Source: Kingdonia uniflora
Lineage: Eukaryota > Streptophyta > Magnoliopsida > Ranunculales > Circaeasteraceae
Assembly (NCBI GenBank): GCA_014058105.1
Contig: JACGCM010001634.1
Coordinates: 1 to 64,000, forward strand
Length of the DNA stretch: 64,000 nt
Direction: 5' to 3'
Shown: one piece after another, positions 35,095-45,060 of the stretch
How positions within the stretch are numbered: the stretch's first letter is position 1
Layout of the letters: each line of letters starts with the position of its first letter
Made by a program: the position numbers and the translations under genes
The notes under the pieces: generated by a model
What the model saw: the letters and a program-made list of their open reading frames with translations, nothing else
What the model was told of the DNA's origin: nothing
Database searches by the model: none

Positions 35095-36024
35095 TTATGC
35101 TTCTTTAGCAAAATAATCCTTGAAGAAAGTATAAGAGTTCCCAGAATTGATCCTGTATTGGCACCAATACAAATATCCTTCCTCAAGCATATCATTCGAA
35201 CACCAAATAAAATTTAAACTACTATACCAGAATCTACTCACCTGAGAAAGGCATACAACCTCTGAACAAGTTCTAAGATCCATGGCTAAGTACTCTAAGC
35301 AAGCCTTAGATTGACTACAGGCTTGTCCCAAATTTAAAAGTATCTTAGTATTATGCATGTTTATAAATCTAACTTCTAAATCTAGAATAGGGACCCTAGC
35401 CCAACCATTCTCCTCTCTAGTAGTAAGATTTATAGAACATACAAACATAAAATTCTCTAAACCTAACACAAGTTGTTTGAGAACAACAATATTGACAAAA
35501 CGGTGTGTAAAAGTTACCTCTAAGAAAGGAGTAGGGAGCCTAGTCCATCCATTCACCTTCTTATTAGTAAGATATAAACTTCTTATTAGTAAGGTTTCTT
35601 TAACATAGGAGTAAGCTAATCTTTTGCCTACAAAACTGCCTACCAGGTACTCTTTACTTGTTATATTTTCAATGAACTCATCATCTCTAATTTTTATAAC
35701 TGTTTTCCCATCCACAACATCTGGTTTAGTATAGGTCAATTTAATTTTCCCTCTACCAACACTAGGTGTAGTGAGAAGAGAAGCCCAACTTTTAATGGGA
35801 GTTGATTGAGTGTACTTACTTTGATTTTGATTAGAGTCTTTCTCAGTTTCAGTACTAGTTTCATCCCCTGTAGATAGGCCTGGCAGAGCATGAACTGGAG
35901 TTTTTTTCCCTTTGTGTTCCATAGTACTAGCAGTTTTCTCCTCTAGTATAGTGTTCTCTACTGAGTTACTAGTCTCAGTGTTACAATTAAAACTGTAGTG
36001 GCTTATTTCGTATCTTGAACTCAT
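35095..36024 (-). CDS. second LINE: ORF1-like protein, 309 residues, open
   Basis: The ATG at 36024 opens a 309-codon frame, the longest intact frame of this LINE. Residues 1-100 are polar and Ser/Thr-rich. After that, KLTYTKPDVVDGKTVIKI followed by EYLVGSFVGKRLAYSYVKET matches the DUF4283 domain of plant LINE ORF1 RNA-binding proteins. Beyond about residue 155 the expected zinc knuckle is not seen. Instead there are two similar blocks, NKKVNGWTRLPTPFLEVTF and TREENGWARVPILDLEVRF, which suggest an internal duplication. It is probably a rearranged ORF1, and function is doubtful in a dead element. Confidence 0.6.
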   Translation of the reverse strand: MSSRYEISHYSFNCNTETSNSVENTILEEKTASTMEHKGKKTPVHALPGLSTGDETSTETEKDSNQNQSKYTQSTPIKSWASLLTTPSVGRGKIKLTYTKPDVVDGKTVIKIRDDEFIENITSKEYLVGSFVGKRLAYSYVKETLLIRSLYLTNKKVNGWTRLPTPFLEVTFTHRFVNIVVLKQLVLGLENFMFVCSINLTTREENGWARVPILDLEVRFINMHNTKILLNLGQACSQSKACLEYLAMDLRTCSEVVCLSQVSRFWYSSLNFIWCSNDMLEEGYLYWCQYRINSGNSYTFFKDYFAKEA

Positions 36025-36819
36025 GTGTCATCTTCGACCAATATTTGAACTTTCGACCTCACCAATAGAGCATGTGGCACAGACAGAAAGAAGAAAACAA
36101 TATCAGGAAATACATGTAACATGAGTTTCTTAACCAACACCACTCATCCATGATGCTACTCGTGCACTCAGTTGAGAGCCATCTTGTAATAGCTTATTTT
36201 ATATTTCAGACTCAAGCTTCATCCTCAACCTCATTAGCATATAGGAAACACTACTAAAGGTATATTCAATATTCCTTAGTTTGAGTTATCACTTTTGACC
36301 TCCGCATCAACAGTTCATTTTATGCAAGTGTACAATCATCAATAGAGCCGTTGCACAACAGTCGATGTCAGAACGTTATATTTTCTGATCAAAGAATATC
36401 TTGCATACACTTTGTAACATCCACCATTAAGAATCTTAATGATCATCAAACGGTCATATTATAAGACCTATATATAGGACCAGAGAACTAAAGATATAAA
36501 AAGCAATTCAATACAGAAGAATCCTTACTAATAAATTCCATAGACACAGAGTGCAGTTTATAATAAGTTAACAACTTTAATAAGATCATCTTCTCTTTCT
36601 TCAAATACTCAAGGGATGTTGTGATTTTTAACCTATTTAAAGGTTTTCCACGCTAAATTATCTTGTTATTTATTTTTTACCGTTCTTGAGCGTTCTATAC
36701 ATATTTGGTGTAAAGGCTAAGTCTTAATCCTAGAATTAGGTCATTATATTTGGCGTCGTATGTGGGAATGAAGTTCTTAAACCAGTTATCTCAGAAACTG
36801 CTGATCATCCTCTTTCAGA
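36025..36819 (+). other. 5' LTR end and leader of the Tat-1 element, plus flank
   Basis: TTGGCGTCGTATGTGGGA at 36750-36767 resembles the primer site TGGCGCCGT-TGTGGGA seen in Tat-lineage gypsy elements, so the sequence just left of it (up to about 36749, ending in AGGTCATTATA) should be a 5' LTR. Its start is not identifiable because no second LTR was found in the window; TGTAACATCCACC at 36414 is one candidate. The first 350 bases are flank or LTR of unknown nature. Confidence 0.4.
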
Positions 36820-38305
36820 ATGTCACCTCCAGGTCAGAGCACACCGATAGTTAATGCATAAGAAAATGCCGCACTTGCAGATCTGCGGGCTACTTTAAAT
36901 TATGAAATAGAAAGACGTGTTGCTTTGAAGCAACAGTTAGCGAGTGTACATGACGCACTGAAGGTTCTACAGGGCCAGTAGGTCGCCGCCCAGAAGAATA
37001 AAGCCGTACAACCTGAAGGCTCGTGAATTTCTGTTCATGAACAAATATGACCTCCTTCGAAAGGTAATCACGTAGGAGGTGTGCTTTGATCTAACCATCA
37101 TCAATAGGAGATGGAGCCTATCCTGATCCAAGAAGCCCACTAGGAAGTATAAGGCAGCCCTGCGGGAGTCAGATAGATTGAAAATCTACCTCGAAGAGTT
37201 TGAGTCCCAGCAAAAAGAATGTCTAAGTGAAGGGAGCGGGAACCATAATCCTGGAGAAGGACACGTCACCCGCCCGACCACCGCAACTCAACAATATATG
37301 ACTTAGGAACATATTGAGAGATGAATAAAAGAAATGCTTGAAGCTCAGACTCTGACTAAAGAAATCCACACCAGATTACAGAAGAGCCCAATCGCACATG
37401 AGCTATTGAATAGCGAGGCCCCCACCGGGTTTCATACTCTGAAGATCCGCAAATATTAACAGCCATATTCTCTGCTTTAGGCCTATATTCTACTTCCAAC
37501 CATATTCTCTGCTGGTTCTTCCCCACTTGCTTGTCCGAAGAACCTCTCTGATGGTTCCATGCACTACTTGAAGGATCCATCACAACTTTTGAACAGCTGA
37601 GAGAACTCTTCGTAAAAAATTACTCACACAACATAGAAAAAAGGAGAATCTATACTCTCTTTTCAGCCTTAAGCATATGCCTCGAGAGAAGCTCGAGATA
37701 TTCACTAAGAAGTTTCTGGAGTTAACTCGAAAGGTAGATCAACTCGACCAAAAGATCACTATATCAGGTTTTACCAATGCCTTGTTGATAGAAGGACAAA
37801 AGAGTACCTCATCCTAAATAAGCCAATAACCCTGGAAGACATGATAATAAAATTTAACGGGTATATCGACCTAGAAAGAATGGTGTCCGACAGACAGAAA
37901 CCTCATAAGTCAATATTAACAGCTCGTGATCAGTTCGCCAACCAGGATTTTAATCGTGCTGTCGATCAGGGAAGAGACAGGAAACAGACAAAACCTAATG
38001 ACGAGCGACCTCGAAAGGGGAGTAACTTGCAAAAGCCCTGCCTTCCCAAGATGAATGTGACCATAGCCAACATTTATCCTTTACTTCAGAAGGATAGGTT
38101 TTTCCACAATGCACAGTATCTCCAACCCATTGAGACCAAACCATATTGCATTCACCACAAGGTCAGATATCATGAAATAGAACACTACTTTACCTTGCAG
38201 CGGTTATTAGAATATATCTTCGCTGATGGACAAATGCATGAGTACATTGTAGATGTCAAAAGCTACAAGAACGGGAGTTACAAACTTCCTATAGAAGTTG
38301 TATAA
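36820..38305 (+). pseudogene. Tat-1 gag
   Basis: It starts MSPPGQSTPIVNA, then a stop; several short frames continue with a coiled-coil-like block (LADLRATLNYEIERRVALKQ). The frame at 37841-38305 holds FNGYIDLERM, which matches the same motif in Tat-2 gag (NGYIDLERL near 52376), and a knuckle-like segment YCIHHKVRYHEIEHYFTLQR with an expected Cys replaced by Tyr. Gag would form the element's capsid; here it is dead. Confidence 0.6.
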
Positions 38306-38479
38306 CTCGAAGAGCCGACAAGAGAGAAACACTTATACCATATGTCGCTCTGCCACTTTGTTAAAACTCAGATCATCAACCAATCAAACAGAACTAAAAG
38401 ACAGCAGGTCAACCAATGTCACGACCTGTCCATGAAATACAAAGAAGCTCGTTTACTTCCTATGTCCAGACGAACATGA

Positions 38480-38860
38480 ATTTCTTTCGACGACTGTGAT
38501 GTTTGTCATATCAACTATCCTCACCATGATTCTTTGGTGATCATGCTAAAAATGAGAAATATGGTGCTTTATACGATGACGATAGATACTGGGAGTACTA
38601 TTGAATTACTTTTTCATAGCATGATTAATTAGATGGGACTGACGGACAAAGTTCAGCCCAGTGACATTGATATTTGTGGTTTTAGCGGATCTAAAAAAGA
38701 ACGCGTAAAAAAGATTATACTTCCTATCACGATAGAAACTGTGACACTCGAGGTTGTCTTTTATGTTATCAACACAAAATTCCGTTATTTGGGGATAATG
38801 GGACGTTGCTGGTTACATAATATGCGAGCTATTCCTTGCACCTATCATTTGGCGCTGTGA
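38480..38860 (+). pseudogene. Tat-1 aspartic protease
   Basis: DTGSTIELLFHSMI (near 38588-38629) contains the retroviral-type active-site triad D-T-G. After a TAG, the frame from 38633 continues DICGFSGSKKE, LPITIETVTLEVVFYVI and LGIMGRCWLHNMRAIPCTYH; in the last, C replaces the usual D of GRDWL. The order and spacing equal those of the Tat-2 protease at 53041-53440. Confidence 0.75.
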
Positions 38861-39079
38861 TTTGAGTGGAATGGCGACATATATAAGATCAAAGGAAGTC
38901 AGAAGCTAGCCCGAGCATGTGAAAATATTACCGTCATCATTCTGGAATCCTCAGAACTGTAGCTCGCATATCAATTACAGAACACAATAGGACATACTAC
39001 AAAAAACTATACAGTAAACTCTACAGAAAACTATCTGCCAAGCGTAGAAACAACAAAGTACGTCAAAATCAGTGGAGAA

Positions 39080-40560
39080 AAACGATAAACATACATAGGC
39101 ACTCTTCTGCCAACGGCAGAACGAGATACCCTCATCCAATTCCTTAAAGACAACAGTGATGTCTTCGCTTGGACCTTTCATGAGATGACGGGTATTGATC
39201 CAACCCTGGCCTGCCATAAACTCAATTTGAAAAAAACCGAAGCTGTCAGACAGAAGCAGAGGACCTTAGCACCAAAACTCCAAAAAGAAGTAAATAATGA
39301 GATCTACAAACTCATCGAAGTTGGCTTTATCAGAAAAACCAATTACCCATAATGGATCTCGAACATCGTGGTAGTCCCAAAGAAAAATGGCAAGATTAAA
39401 GTGTGCATAGATTTTACAGACCTCAACAAGAATACTCCAAAGGATAGTTTTCCACTTCCTATCATAAACCATCTGCTCGATTCAACTACGGGACACGAGT
39501 TCCTATCCATGATGGATGCCGAATCAGGATACAATCAAATACCTATGCTACCTGATGACCAAGAGAAGACAACTTTCATAACATAACATGGCTTATACTG
39601 CTATAAGGTCATGCTTTTTGGTCTCAAGAATGCTGTAACCACTTATCAATGGTTGATGACATAGATGTTCAAAGATCACCTCGGAAAAATGATGAAAGTC
39701 TACATTGATGATATGTTATGTAAAAGCCTTAAAAAGGATAACCATATTACAGACTTACGCACTACTTTCGAAATTCTCCATTTCTACAAGATGAGGCTCA
39801 ACCCTTAAAAATGCCAGTTCGAGGTCCAGTCAAGAAAGTTCTTGGGACATTTAATCAGTAAGGGGGGGGGGGGATAGAAGATGATCCAGATCGTATTCAC
39901 ACACTATTGTTTATGTCTTCTCCAAAAATAAAGAAAGACGTACAGAAGTTAACAGACAAGATTCCAGTAAAAAATCATTTTGTTTCGAAGACTTCAGATC
40001 GATGTCGATGGTTGTTCAACCTATTGCGTGAAGGGACAACAAAATAGAAGTCTAAAAAGGATCTTGAGATTGAGTGGACAACATAGTGTAAAGCAGCGTT
40101 TTAGGAACTCAAACTTTACTTGGGATCACCACCAGTGATGAGTATGCCTAACGAGGGGGAATAACTCACAATATATCTTGTAGTTACCGATGAATCATTA
40201 AGTTATGTTCTTATTCGATTTAATGGGAAGACAGAAAAACCTGTCTACTTCATCAGCAAAACTCTCACTTCAGCAGAGTCCCGGTATACCAAGATCGAGC
40301 AATTGCTCTTAGCTCTTGTGTACACATCGCAAAAATTGAGACAGTATTTTCAAGCACACTCAGTTTGAGTGGTGACAAATTACCCTTTACGAAAGATCTT
40401 ATCCAAACGGAAAAAATCTAGACGAGTACAATAAGGGTCAGTCACTCTTGGCGAACATGACATCCATTTTGAACCACGACATTCTGAAAAAGGTCAAGCA
40501 GTAACAAACTTCCTTGCGGACTTCCCAGTAGAAGATCCTGACTGGGAAGAAGACAACGCG
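39080..40560 (+). pseudogene. Tat-1 reverse transcriptase and RNase H
   Basis: Recognised blocks are FAWTFHEMTGIDP, NIVVVPKKNGKIKVCIDFTD (39366-39425), LNKNTPKDSFPLP, LSMMDAESGYNQIPM with the catalytic Asp, VMLFGLKNAVTTYQWLM and VYIDDMLCKSL with the catalytic DD (near 39700). RNase H begins TIYLVVTDESLSYVLIRF near 40170. Stops interrupt at several positions, including one before WISN. A run of 11-12 G at about 39862 has shifted the frame in the thumb region, where SKRGIE is usual. Confidence 0.82.
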
Positions 40561-40589
40561 AATACCAATGAGGAACAACTTAAAGAAAA

Positions 40590-41121
40590 GTTCAAAGAAA
40601 TGTCAGACTGGATAACTAGAAAGGGGTGGCGTCTGTTAACTAATGGATTTTCCAGACCTGCAGGATCCAGAATTGTAATCATGCTTATCACACCTTCCAA
40701 TGATAGGATCGACAAAATAGTCAGACTCAATTTTGAAGCTACCAACAATGCGGCCGAGTATGAAGCAATGATTCACGGTCTAGATATGGCTCTTGAGATT
40801 GGAGTCTCCGAGCTACCTGTGTACGCAAACTCTTTACTCATCGTGAACCATTATACAGATAAATTCCAGAAGAATGGAAAGATAATTGACGATGCAGCAG
40901 CAGTAGCCGACAGATTGAACAGATACAAAAAAATTACTATCGAACATTTACCGCGCGGAAAAAATAGACATTTGAACTCTCTCGCATATCTGGCCGGAAT
41001 CCTTGGTATGAAAGCTCGTTATCTGAAGATTAAAGTATTATCCACACCCAACATTAACATCATAAGCTCGAATTCTGTCAATACTGGGGGCGTTGAAGAA
41101 GACGAGAATGATTGGAGATGA
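40590..41121 (+). pseudogene. Tat-1 second (archaeal-type) RNase H domain
   Basis: The block reads WRLLTNGFSRPAGSRIVIML, where LFTDGS is usual, so the first Asp is lost to Asn. It continues FEATNNAAEYEAMIHGLDMA with the conserved Glu, PVYANSLLIVNHYTDKFQ, where YTDSQL is usual, and EHLPRGKNRHLNSLAYLA. Tat-lineage elements are known to carry this second RNase H after the normal one. Two acidic positions are changed. Confidence 0.75.
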
Positions 41122-41229
41122 TATTTCCTCAAGTATATATTGAGACTAAAAATACTTCTGACGACGAACTCCATACAGATCCCACTTAATGGAGACGCGT
41201 GCTTGATAATGCTAAGCGATACATCATGT

Positions 41230-42362
41230 AAAACGGTCTCCTGTACAAAATTTCGGTCACAGGGTCATATCTTGAATGCTTATCTAGCAAAGAAGCTCAA
41301 AAATTCCTGCACGAACTCCATAAAGGAATTTGTGGTTTCTATGCATCAGGACGATCTCTAGCCAATCGAGTTCTTACTCAAGGGGTCTTTTGGTCTAAAA
41401 TGAAAGCTCAAGCCATTGAGCACGCAAGCAAGTGCAATGCCTGTCAACGATATGGCCCCCAAATTCAAGCTCCAGCCTTGGAATTCCATTCCAGCAATGT
41501 TGTCTGGCGATTTAAGAGATGTGCACTCAATCTAGTAGGAGAATTCCCTACCGTGCCAGGCAAAATGAAGCACCTCTTAGTAGCAACGAATTACTTCACA
41601 AAATGGGTGGAAGCAGTCCCACTATGTCGCACACGAGAAGACGAATTCATCAAATTTATATGGGAAACCATCATCATCCGTTTTGGGTGCCCCTATCTCA
41701 TCAGAATCGACAATGGACCTCAGTTCATTGGCTCCAGAGTCATCGAATTCCTCAACCATCACAACATCATACACTCTCCCTCCAACCTATATTACCCACA
41801 AAGAAATGGTCAGGCCGAAATCACTAATCGTACTATCGTGGATGGAATCAAGAAATGTTTGACAAAGAAAAAAGGTAATTGGGTCCAAGAATTTCCACAC
41901 GTATTATTGGCGTATTGCATAACACCTCGAGTGTCAACGGGATGTATGCTATTTCTCCTGGCTTATGGTACAAAAGCAATCATCACCACTCGGTATCATC
42001 ACTCAATACACGACCATACCATGGCATATAAAGAAAATAAATTCCAGTTGGCATGTAACATGAATTGGATTGAAAAAACTAAAGACAAAGCAATAATGAA
42101 TTTGGGAAGATGCCACCAAGCTTTAGCCCAATCTTACAACAAGCGCGTTTGTCACAGAGAGTTCGAAATCAAAGATCACGTCCTACGAGAAATTCCCAAA
42201 CACAGAAAAGAAGTAAATGCAAGGAAACTATCCAAAAATTAGGAAGGTCCTTTTGTTATTATTGGGAAAAGCGGCATTGGTTCTTATGATCTCACCACTG
42301 AGCAGGAAGATCGAATTCTTAATCCTTGGAGCACGAAGATATTGAAATTGTATCGCCGATAA
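41230..42362 (+). pseudogene. Tat-1 integrase
   Basis: An H2C2-like zinc segment (LHELHKGICGFYASGRSLANR, split; then CNACQRYGP) precedes the core in a 280-residue open block (41400-42242). In the core, CALNLVGEFP has Asn where the first catalytic Asp should be. RIDNGPQFIG and NGQAEITNRTIVDGIKK carry the other two acidic residues. The C-terminus continues after a stop with EGPFVIIGKSGIGSYDL to 42362. Loss of the first Asp and the late stop make it non-functional. Confidence 0.82.
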
Positions 42363-42820
42363 AAAATTATCACAGTGTACTTTTCTACAAATCAATCTAT
42401 CATCTTATATGACGATATCAATACAAGATTTATGTTCGATTCCCATACATCTGAGTACTTTCTACTATTACCCTATCTAACACATTCATCATATGTCAAT
42501 CTTACACCAATGAAATACTTGTGTTCGATTGCCCTACACTACAGTAGTTTTCTAATATATCCAACAAATACTTCTATATACAGGTTACAGATCGTTTGTT
42601 TATTTGGCCAAACTGATCATCTCTTATATTATAGATCGTTTGTTATTTTGGCTAAACTAATCATCTATTACATTACAGGTCATTTGTTACTTTGGCCAAA
42701 CCGATCATCTATTACATTACAGATCGTTTGTTGCTTCGGCCAAATCAATCACCTATTACATTACGAATCATTTATGGCTTCAACCTTTTGGACTATCTTA
42801 TACAACAGATGTTCGACTAA
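42363..42820. other. Tat-1 post-integrase non-coding region
   Basis: There is no supportable gene here. The right half is a tandem repeat block (42585-42775). The CACTA element starts at 42821 after the target base triplet TAA. Confidence 0.55.
42585..42775. repeat. four-copy tandem repeat, ~45-bp unit
   Basis: The unit contains ACAGATCGTTTGTTACTTTG, then GCCAAACCGATCATC and TATTACATT. Copies start near 42585, 42635, 42680 and 42720 and differ at several positions. It lies just downstream of the integrase, where Tat elements often carry tandem repeats. Confidence 0.85.
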
Positions 42821-42839
42821 CACTATACGAATAACTCAA

Positions 42840-43062
42840 TTTTATGACGGGTCAAAACCGTCATTAACGCTTCTTTGTGACGGTTTTAGACCGTCGCGAT
42901 TCTCGTCGCTAATGAGCCATCGTTTATATATTTTGACGGAAAAGTCCCGTCGTAAAGCATAAATTTTATGACGGTCTCTCCTCATCAATAATTTGCGTCA
43001 TTTCATAACCGTCGCAAACTTGCTTAAATGTAGTATCCCAAAATAGCTATTACGACGGCTTT
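42840..43062. repeat. CACTA sub-terminal GACGG/CCGTC repeat array
   Basis: About eight hexamers of the form TGACGG or CCGTCA/G occur in both orientations, several arranged as short hairpins (for example TGACGGTTTTAGACCGTCG at 42881-42899). Such arrays are transposase-binding regions in CACTA elements. Confidence 0.75.
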
Positions 43063-43595
43063 GGTTAGAAATTTTATTATTTATTTGCAACTAATTTTCC
43101 TGGAAAGCCTATTTATGAAACAACTAAAATAAATTTGTCGTATTCACTGTCCTTTATTTGCGACAATTGCATTGTATAAAACTAAATAACATAAAAAGAA
43201 AAAACCATATGAAAGAAAATAAATTTCATTTTATTATAAAATGATGAAGTACATACAACATATTCATTCAAAATTTTATATATAGTGCCTCCAAATAGAA
43301 CTTAAAACAATCTTTAGCAACAACTACTCTTCAAACTGCCTTCTACCTCTTGCTTGCTTCACGATCTCTACTATATACTCTCTTTGTAGTTAAGCGGTAA
43401 ACTCGCACAAATATGGTCTAAGCTTGAATAAATGCGGTCTGAACTTTCATAAATTACATTAATGTACCTCCCATTCATGTCTACGAACATGACTCGACGT
43501 CTACAAAAATTGCATTAATGTATCTTATTAATTTAAAAATTATAAGAAAAAGTAGCTAAAAGAGATATTTCGTGCAAATGCTTACCTCGGAGGTG
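43063..43595. other. CACTA interior, non-coding
   Basis: AT-rich sequence with no recognisable gene between the sub-terminal repeats and the reticulon fragment. Confidence 0.5.
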
Positions 43596-43661
43596 TGTGA
43601 TTTGGACTTACATTTTGCGTTCTCCGGTGTGTGATTTGGACTTGTATTCTGCGTTCTCCGA
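43596..43661. repeat. two-copy tandem repeat, ~33-bp unit
   Basis: GTGTGTGATTTGGACTT followed by TGCGTTCTCCG occurs twice in succession with a few differences, inside the CACTA element next to the reticulon 3' fragment. Confidence 0.8.
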
Positions 43662-44439
43662 CCTTCTCAATTTGGTCATTGTATCTTTCGTACAACACTG
43701 GCAGAGTATGTGCACCCACAAATCCTTCACCAAACAACAACAAAGGTTTTTCAGTATAAAAACATCTTAACAAAAATGTATCTATTAACAGTAAATTAGG
43801 TTACCCCCTCAGATCCCCAAGTGATTTTAGCAATTTTCACTATTTATCTCCCCAAACAAAAGTAGAATTTTTCGATATAAAACTATCAGGACAAAAAAAT
43901 GCAAAATATGACAACAATAACTTTAGGTCATCGCTTGGTCCGTGATGATTCTGAAGTCATACCAAGCAACTACATGCAACAAAATTTCATGAATATACAC
44001 ATTTCATGTTTATTCACGGATGCCAAGCAAGGTAACATTAAAATCACATATCCCCGTCGTGCTTATTTCTCACGTACATAGGCAACTGACGTGATTGACA
44101 TCATAATCTACTGAATGGAGAACTTCTACTTCATCTGTGATGTGTGATGTGCTCTTTGATAGACTATAAACATACTATTTCTAAATGAATCCCACATCAT
44201 AAAGATAAAAGAAGATTGACCTCTTACTGATATATAAAACGGTTAAAAAATTGCACCAACTTCCTATCACAGCAGCAGCCAACAAACTCAGCACAAGCTG
44301 AATGAATTTCTCAGTGTTAGTTTATGAATTAACTATAATGCGTAGGGACCCTGTGGATATAGAGAGCACTGAATCTTTGAATGATTGCTCTGATGTAACG
44401 CAGAAGCCATAGTTGTTGTTGATGACCCTACTAACATTT

Positions 44440-44952
44440 TGGGAAGAGTAGCAAAACTCCTAGCCATGTAGCTGAGACTGAGAAACAAACTGAGACCAAG
44501 AATGGTGGTGTCAGTGCAAATAAGGGCTCATGGAGCTCATTGTTTGGGGCCAAGATGAAGAGCAAAGAAACTCCATTAGCTTATCATGAACCTAGTAAGC
44601 TTCATGGGAAGATTGTGATCAAGTGCCCACCTCATGAGAAGTAGGCAAGCTATACATTAGGATGTGAGCTTTGAAAATGATTCATTTTTGGGCTCTTTTA
44701 TGTGCTTTTAATAATTTTCCTCTAACAAAGGAGCTATGAAAAGAGTTCATCCTTGTTTCTACTTTTTACAATAAAGTCTGGATTATCTTGGGGGACTTTA
44801 ATGCCCCCTTTACCAACCTTGAAAATATTGGAGGGAGACCTATAACTAGCAGGAAATGGTTGGATAACTAATCTTTATAACCTTAACCACAAAGATTCTA
44901 CGCTTACAGGGTGCTTATTAATGAAAGTTTGTATGTGTTTGTGTGAGTTCGG

Positions 44953-44997
<45 letters not shown>

Positions 44998-45060
44998 GTC
45001 TTTGGGGCAGCTGAGCCAGAGTTTTTGTAATAACTCTCATATCTCAGTCCTGCTATTGCA
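44440..45060 (+). pseudogene. LINE fragment (ORF1 end and endonuclease) within the CACTA element
   Basis: WSSLFGAKMKSKETPLAYHE (about 44532-44591) resembles plant LINE ORF1 sequence. VWIILGDFNAPFTNLENIGG (about 44772-44831) is the conserved endonuclease block with the Asp-Asn motif, followed by RPITSRKWLD. The fragment is short, has stops, and is interrupted by the poly(G) tract. Confidence 0.6.
44951..44996. repeat. poly(G) tract (GGGGA followed by 41 G)
   Basis: An almost unbroken run of G on the plus strand. It could form stacked G-quadruplexes; its length is probably unreliable in sequencing. Confidence 0.9.

Larger units (their letters stand above)
25998..36024 (-). mobile_element. second LINE (minus strand), split by a gypsy element and a solo LTR
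   Basis: Read on the minus strand from 36024, the order is ORF1 (36024-35095), endonuclease (34980-34132), reverse transcriptase (34088 to about 31850, interrupted by a solo LTR at 33082-33823), zf-RVT (31492-31136), RNase H (30974-30105), then a gypsy element (26237-30099) and a probable 3' UTR remnant (25998-26231). It is a different LINE family from the 19-26 kb element: ORF2 begins with NIRGLN and the RT motif reads FGDDLLVF. No poly(A) tail is left. It abuts the tail of the other LINE. Many frame breaks show that it is dead. Confidence 0.75.

Noticed and set aside
42585..42775. CRISPR-like appearance of regularly spaced repeats
   Set aside because: Units are contiguous, diverged tandem copies in a plant retrotransposon, without spacers.
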